DNA of 64,000 nt from assembly GCA_037176885.1 (NCBI GenBank), contig JAWWNJ010000020.1, positions 1,984,001 through 2,048,000 on the forward strand. The letters are read 5' to 3'. This DNA comes from Favolaschia claudopus (lineage: Eukaryota; Basidiomycota; Agaricomycetes; Agaricales; Mycenaceae). Each line of letters starts with the position of its first letter. Position 1 is the first letter of the stretch. The translations under genes were made by a program, and so were the position numbers. Under the pieces are notes generated by a model, which saw nothing but the letters and a program-made list of their open reading frames with translations, had not been told where the DNA came from and did no database searches. Below are positions 62,150 to 64,000 of the stretch, in pieces.

Positions 62150-62416
62150 TTGTCGGTTAACCGTCCGATCAGCTGGGTGCACTTAACGCACATAACACAC
62201 AGCCACTCGGAGCGCAGTAATCCGAGGCAGTAGATTTTGCATTTCTCGACAACCTCAAACCGTAGAAATATTTGTGAAGTCAGTTTGAATAGCATAGATC
62301 ATCTTTATTTGAAAAAAACGCGGAATTCTCTTATAATGTGGAAACGTACCAAGACTTGAAGTTGCCCGCCAAAAAGTTATGTGCACTGATGTGACTGTCA
62401 CGTCACATTATGTGCA
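62150..62416 (+). repeat. Dispersed repeat with palindromic end, copy 2
   Basis: Same outline as 50088-50362; the right palindrome has TG where copy 1 has GA at its centre. Confidence 0.75.
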
Positions 62417-63184
62417 TAGTCGCTGCCTTTTTCCTTCGTGCGCGTCGCACACATTGTATTCAGGCATGATCTTCTTCTGGTGGCTACCTAACTGTGCTCG
62501 ACACGTTCTGCCACGTCAAAACACGGAAAAAACACGTCCTATTCCTCAGCAATACCCCGCAAGTCTCAAACCATTTACGCCACCAACTACTGTCAATCCA
62601 CCCAAGCGGGGCCGGCTCAAATGCTCAAACGATGGGCTATATCGTCTCAAATGGTTCCCCTTTGGGTCATCTGTATACTAAGGCCTTGCTGGAGAAGGTA
62701 CAGGGCACAGGTACGGCATGAATTGTTGGATCAATATTAATTTCTCAGTTGCAGACGATGCCAAAGCAGCAAAGGTGCGGGTAGGATATTTAAGTATCCA
62801 GTTTTTCGCACTGTTCTTTGCAAAACATGCAAGCAGCTAAGATGTCAGGGAGCTGATGATGGAATTTTCCGAAAAGCATGCACTTACAACAACGACTACG
62901 CAAAAAAAAGAGTACAAAAGAGTGCCTGGGAGATGTATTAATTAAATTGTGTATAGTGAATATAATGTTCATATTCTTGGTTCAATCTTCGTTCAATTCT
63001 GAATCTACGTGATTTCCTTGTAATTCTCCCTTTCTGTCCCTTTTCGCATTCTTTTTTTTCCTTTTTCCCCTTTCAGCTACCCAGTACAATGTGCGGAAAA
63101 CCGATTTGTCTTCCCTTCATTCGTATTGGCCAAAGGCCCCACAATGCCGTCAACCGCCCCACTATGTCGTCAGGATCTGTTGAC

Positions 63185-63347
63185 AGCTAAATCAAAAACG
63201 ATAGACGTTTTTCGCGCGCACGAGATGTTCGGGCCGAGCACAGCCCACGGCCAAACATACGCTGTCTTTATTTTCAGCTAAATCAAAAACGATAGACGTT
63301 TTTCGCGCGCACGAGATGTTCGGGCCGAGCACAGCCCACGGCCAAAC
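63185..63347 (+). repeat. Near-tandem 73-bp duplication upstream of a transposase
   Basis: CAGCTAAATCAAAAACGATA through GCCCACGGCCAAACA is identical at 63185-63257 and 63275-63347, separated by 17 bases. The second copy ends 76 bp before the transposase ATG, so it may be a duplicated promoter or terminal segment. Confidence 0.85.
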
Positions 63348-63423
63348 AAACATCGTCACCGCCCCACACGAGCTCACTGCGACACTATCCTTCCTCTCTA
63401 GCTTCCATGTAAACTCTACCATC

Positions 63424-64000
63424 ATGTCGGGCAATCGACGCCATATTCCCAAAGAACAAAAAGATCTTATCGTTGTTATGGCTCATCACAAAAGTGCTAC
63501 AGAAATTGCGGACGAGACCGGGATCAGTTTACGCACCGTCCAACGGGTGCTACGAAAGTGGCGACAAACTGGGAGCACCGTTCGGATCCCTATTGAATTG
63601 GGGAGGCCACGCATTCTGACTGCACTCGAAGTTGATGTAGGTAATTTCGCCACATTTGTAGCAGGTTCTGACCAGCGAAAGTATCTGGAAGGGCTTGTGT
63701 TACGGACGCCTGATGTCTATACGTGGGAGCTCCAGCACGCCTTGTTTCTCTGCACCGGATTACATGTTTGCAAGAACACCATCCGGAACGCCCTCATTAG
63801 ACGTGGATATATATACAAGAAAAACCGCAAGTATCTCCCTATTCTCGTCTTGAAACTGCTGACCTGTCATAGATCTCTCGTTCCGCACTCGAAGCCAGTC
63901 CTCTCAAAAGGCTAGCATATCAGGCTGCAGTGGGTATCCATCCAGCCCGGCGACTTGTCTTCCTCGACGAGTCAGCTTGCAATCGACACACAGCAAAGCG
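63424..64000 (+). CDS. Tc1/mariner-family transposase, 5' part
   Basis: ATG at 63424. Exons 63424-63636, 63676-63840 and 63883 to the window end; introns of 39 and 42 bp (63637-63675, 63841-63882) with GT-AG ends restore frame. The N-terminal helix-turn-helix reads SATEIADETGISLRTVQRVL, followed by a second paired-like region (GLHVCKNTIRNALIRRGYIY) and the first catalytic Asp in RLVFLDESACNRHTAKR. The remaining DDE residues are beyond the right edge. The frame is undamaged in the window, so this copy could be young. Such enzymes insert at TA, like the MITEs at 9509 and 37819, but no shared terminal repeat could be tested here. Confidence 0.85.

Noticed and set aside
1..64000. CRISPR arrays, rRNA genes, telomere repeats
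   Set aside because: No regularly spaced identical repeats with unique spacers, no rRNA-like conserved blocks and no TTAGGG-type runs were seen.

Overview
The window looks like a transposon-dense, gene-poor stretch of a basidiomycete (probably Agaricomycete) nuclear genome. Reasons: introns are very short GT-AG introns (39-63 bp where I could place both ends); the recognisable host genes are fungal (a Rheb-type GTPase end, an Rck2/CaMK-like kinase, a P450 N-terminus, a small AT-hook protein); and the mobile elements are families typical of mushroom genomes (chromodomain Ty3/gypsy, Copia gag remnants, a Tad-like LINE, DIRS-like RT, a Crypton-like tyrosine recombinase, hAT, CACTA-like, MULE with Ulp1-like peptidase, Tc1/mariner). 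No rRNA gene, CRISPR array or bacterial-style operon is visible.

Layout. 0-5.2 kb: the 3' end of a Rheb-like GTPase, a short tandem repeat, one unknown ORF, two foldback/MITE elements (one with a clean 8-bp target duplication) and a CACTA-like element. 5.3-10 kb: a broken tyrosine-recombinase gene, a truncated Copia gag, a small two-exon membrane protein and a TA-flanked MITE. 12.9-14.6 kb: a decayed hAT transposase. 15.5-18 kb: a dispersed repeat and a 5'-truncated LINE on the minus strand. 18.1-19.03 kb: an unusual array in which an A/T hexamer and AGCT recur at a nearly fixed 29-bp spacing. 20-21.5 kb: a fungal CaMK/Rck2-like kinase interrupted by about 500 bp. 22-26.5 kb: foldback elements and dispersed repeats. 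26.56-37.43 kb: a P450 gene split by a Ty3/gypsy retrotransposon (minus strand) that carries, besides gag and pol, an intact 1132-residue third ORF directly upstream of its polypurine tract and LTR. 37.4-43 kb: a solo LTR with tRNA-like fragments, a repeat with a nested MITE, a gag-only Copia relic with a CACTA-like MITE in its leader, and a DIRS-like RT/RNase H relic. 44.9-50.9 kb: foldback elements, an AT-hook gene and several duplicated repeats. 51.6-58.1 kb: a MULE-like locus containing a five-exon gene of unknown function, a gene fusing an Ulp1-like cysteine peptidase to a FAR1-type zinc-binding/MULE segment, and a perfect head-to-head terminal-repeat palindrome around a 9-bp spacer, followed by a second truncated copy. 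58.4-64 kb: repeats, one unknown gene fragment and the 5' part of a Tc1/mariner transposase running off the right edge.

How it fits together: most sequence is explained by successive, often nested insertions. Two datable nestings are visible: a 362-bp MITE inside a repeat whose empty copy is also in the window, and the gypsy LTR inside the P450 gene. The best candidates for something undescribed are (1) the gypsy ORF3, (2) the peptidase-transposase fusion with SUMO-type motifs, and (3) the 29-bp-phased AATATT/AGCT array. All calls come from reading the sequence by eye; no database search was run.
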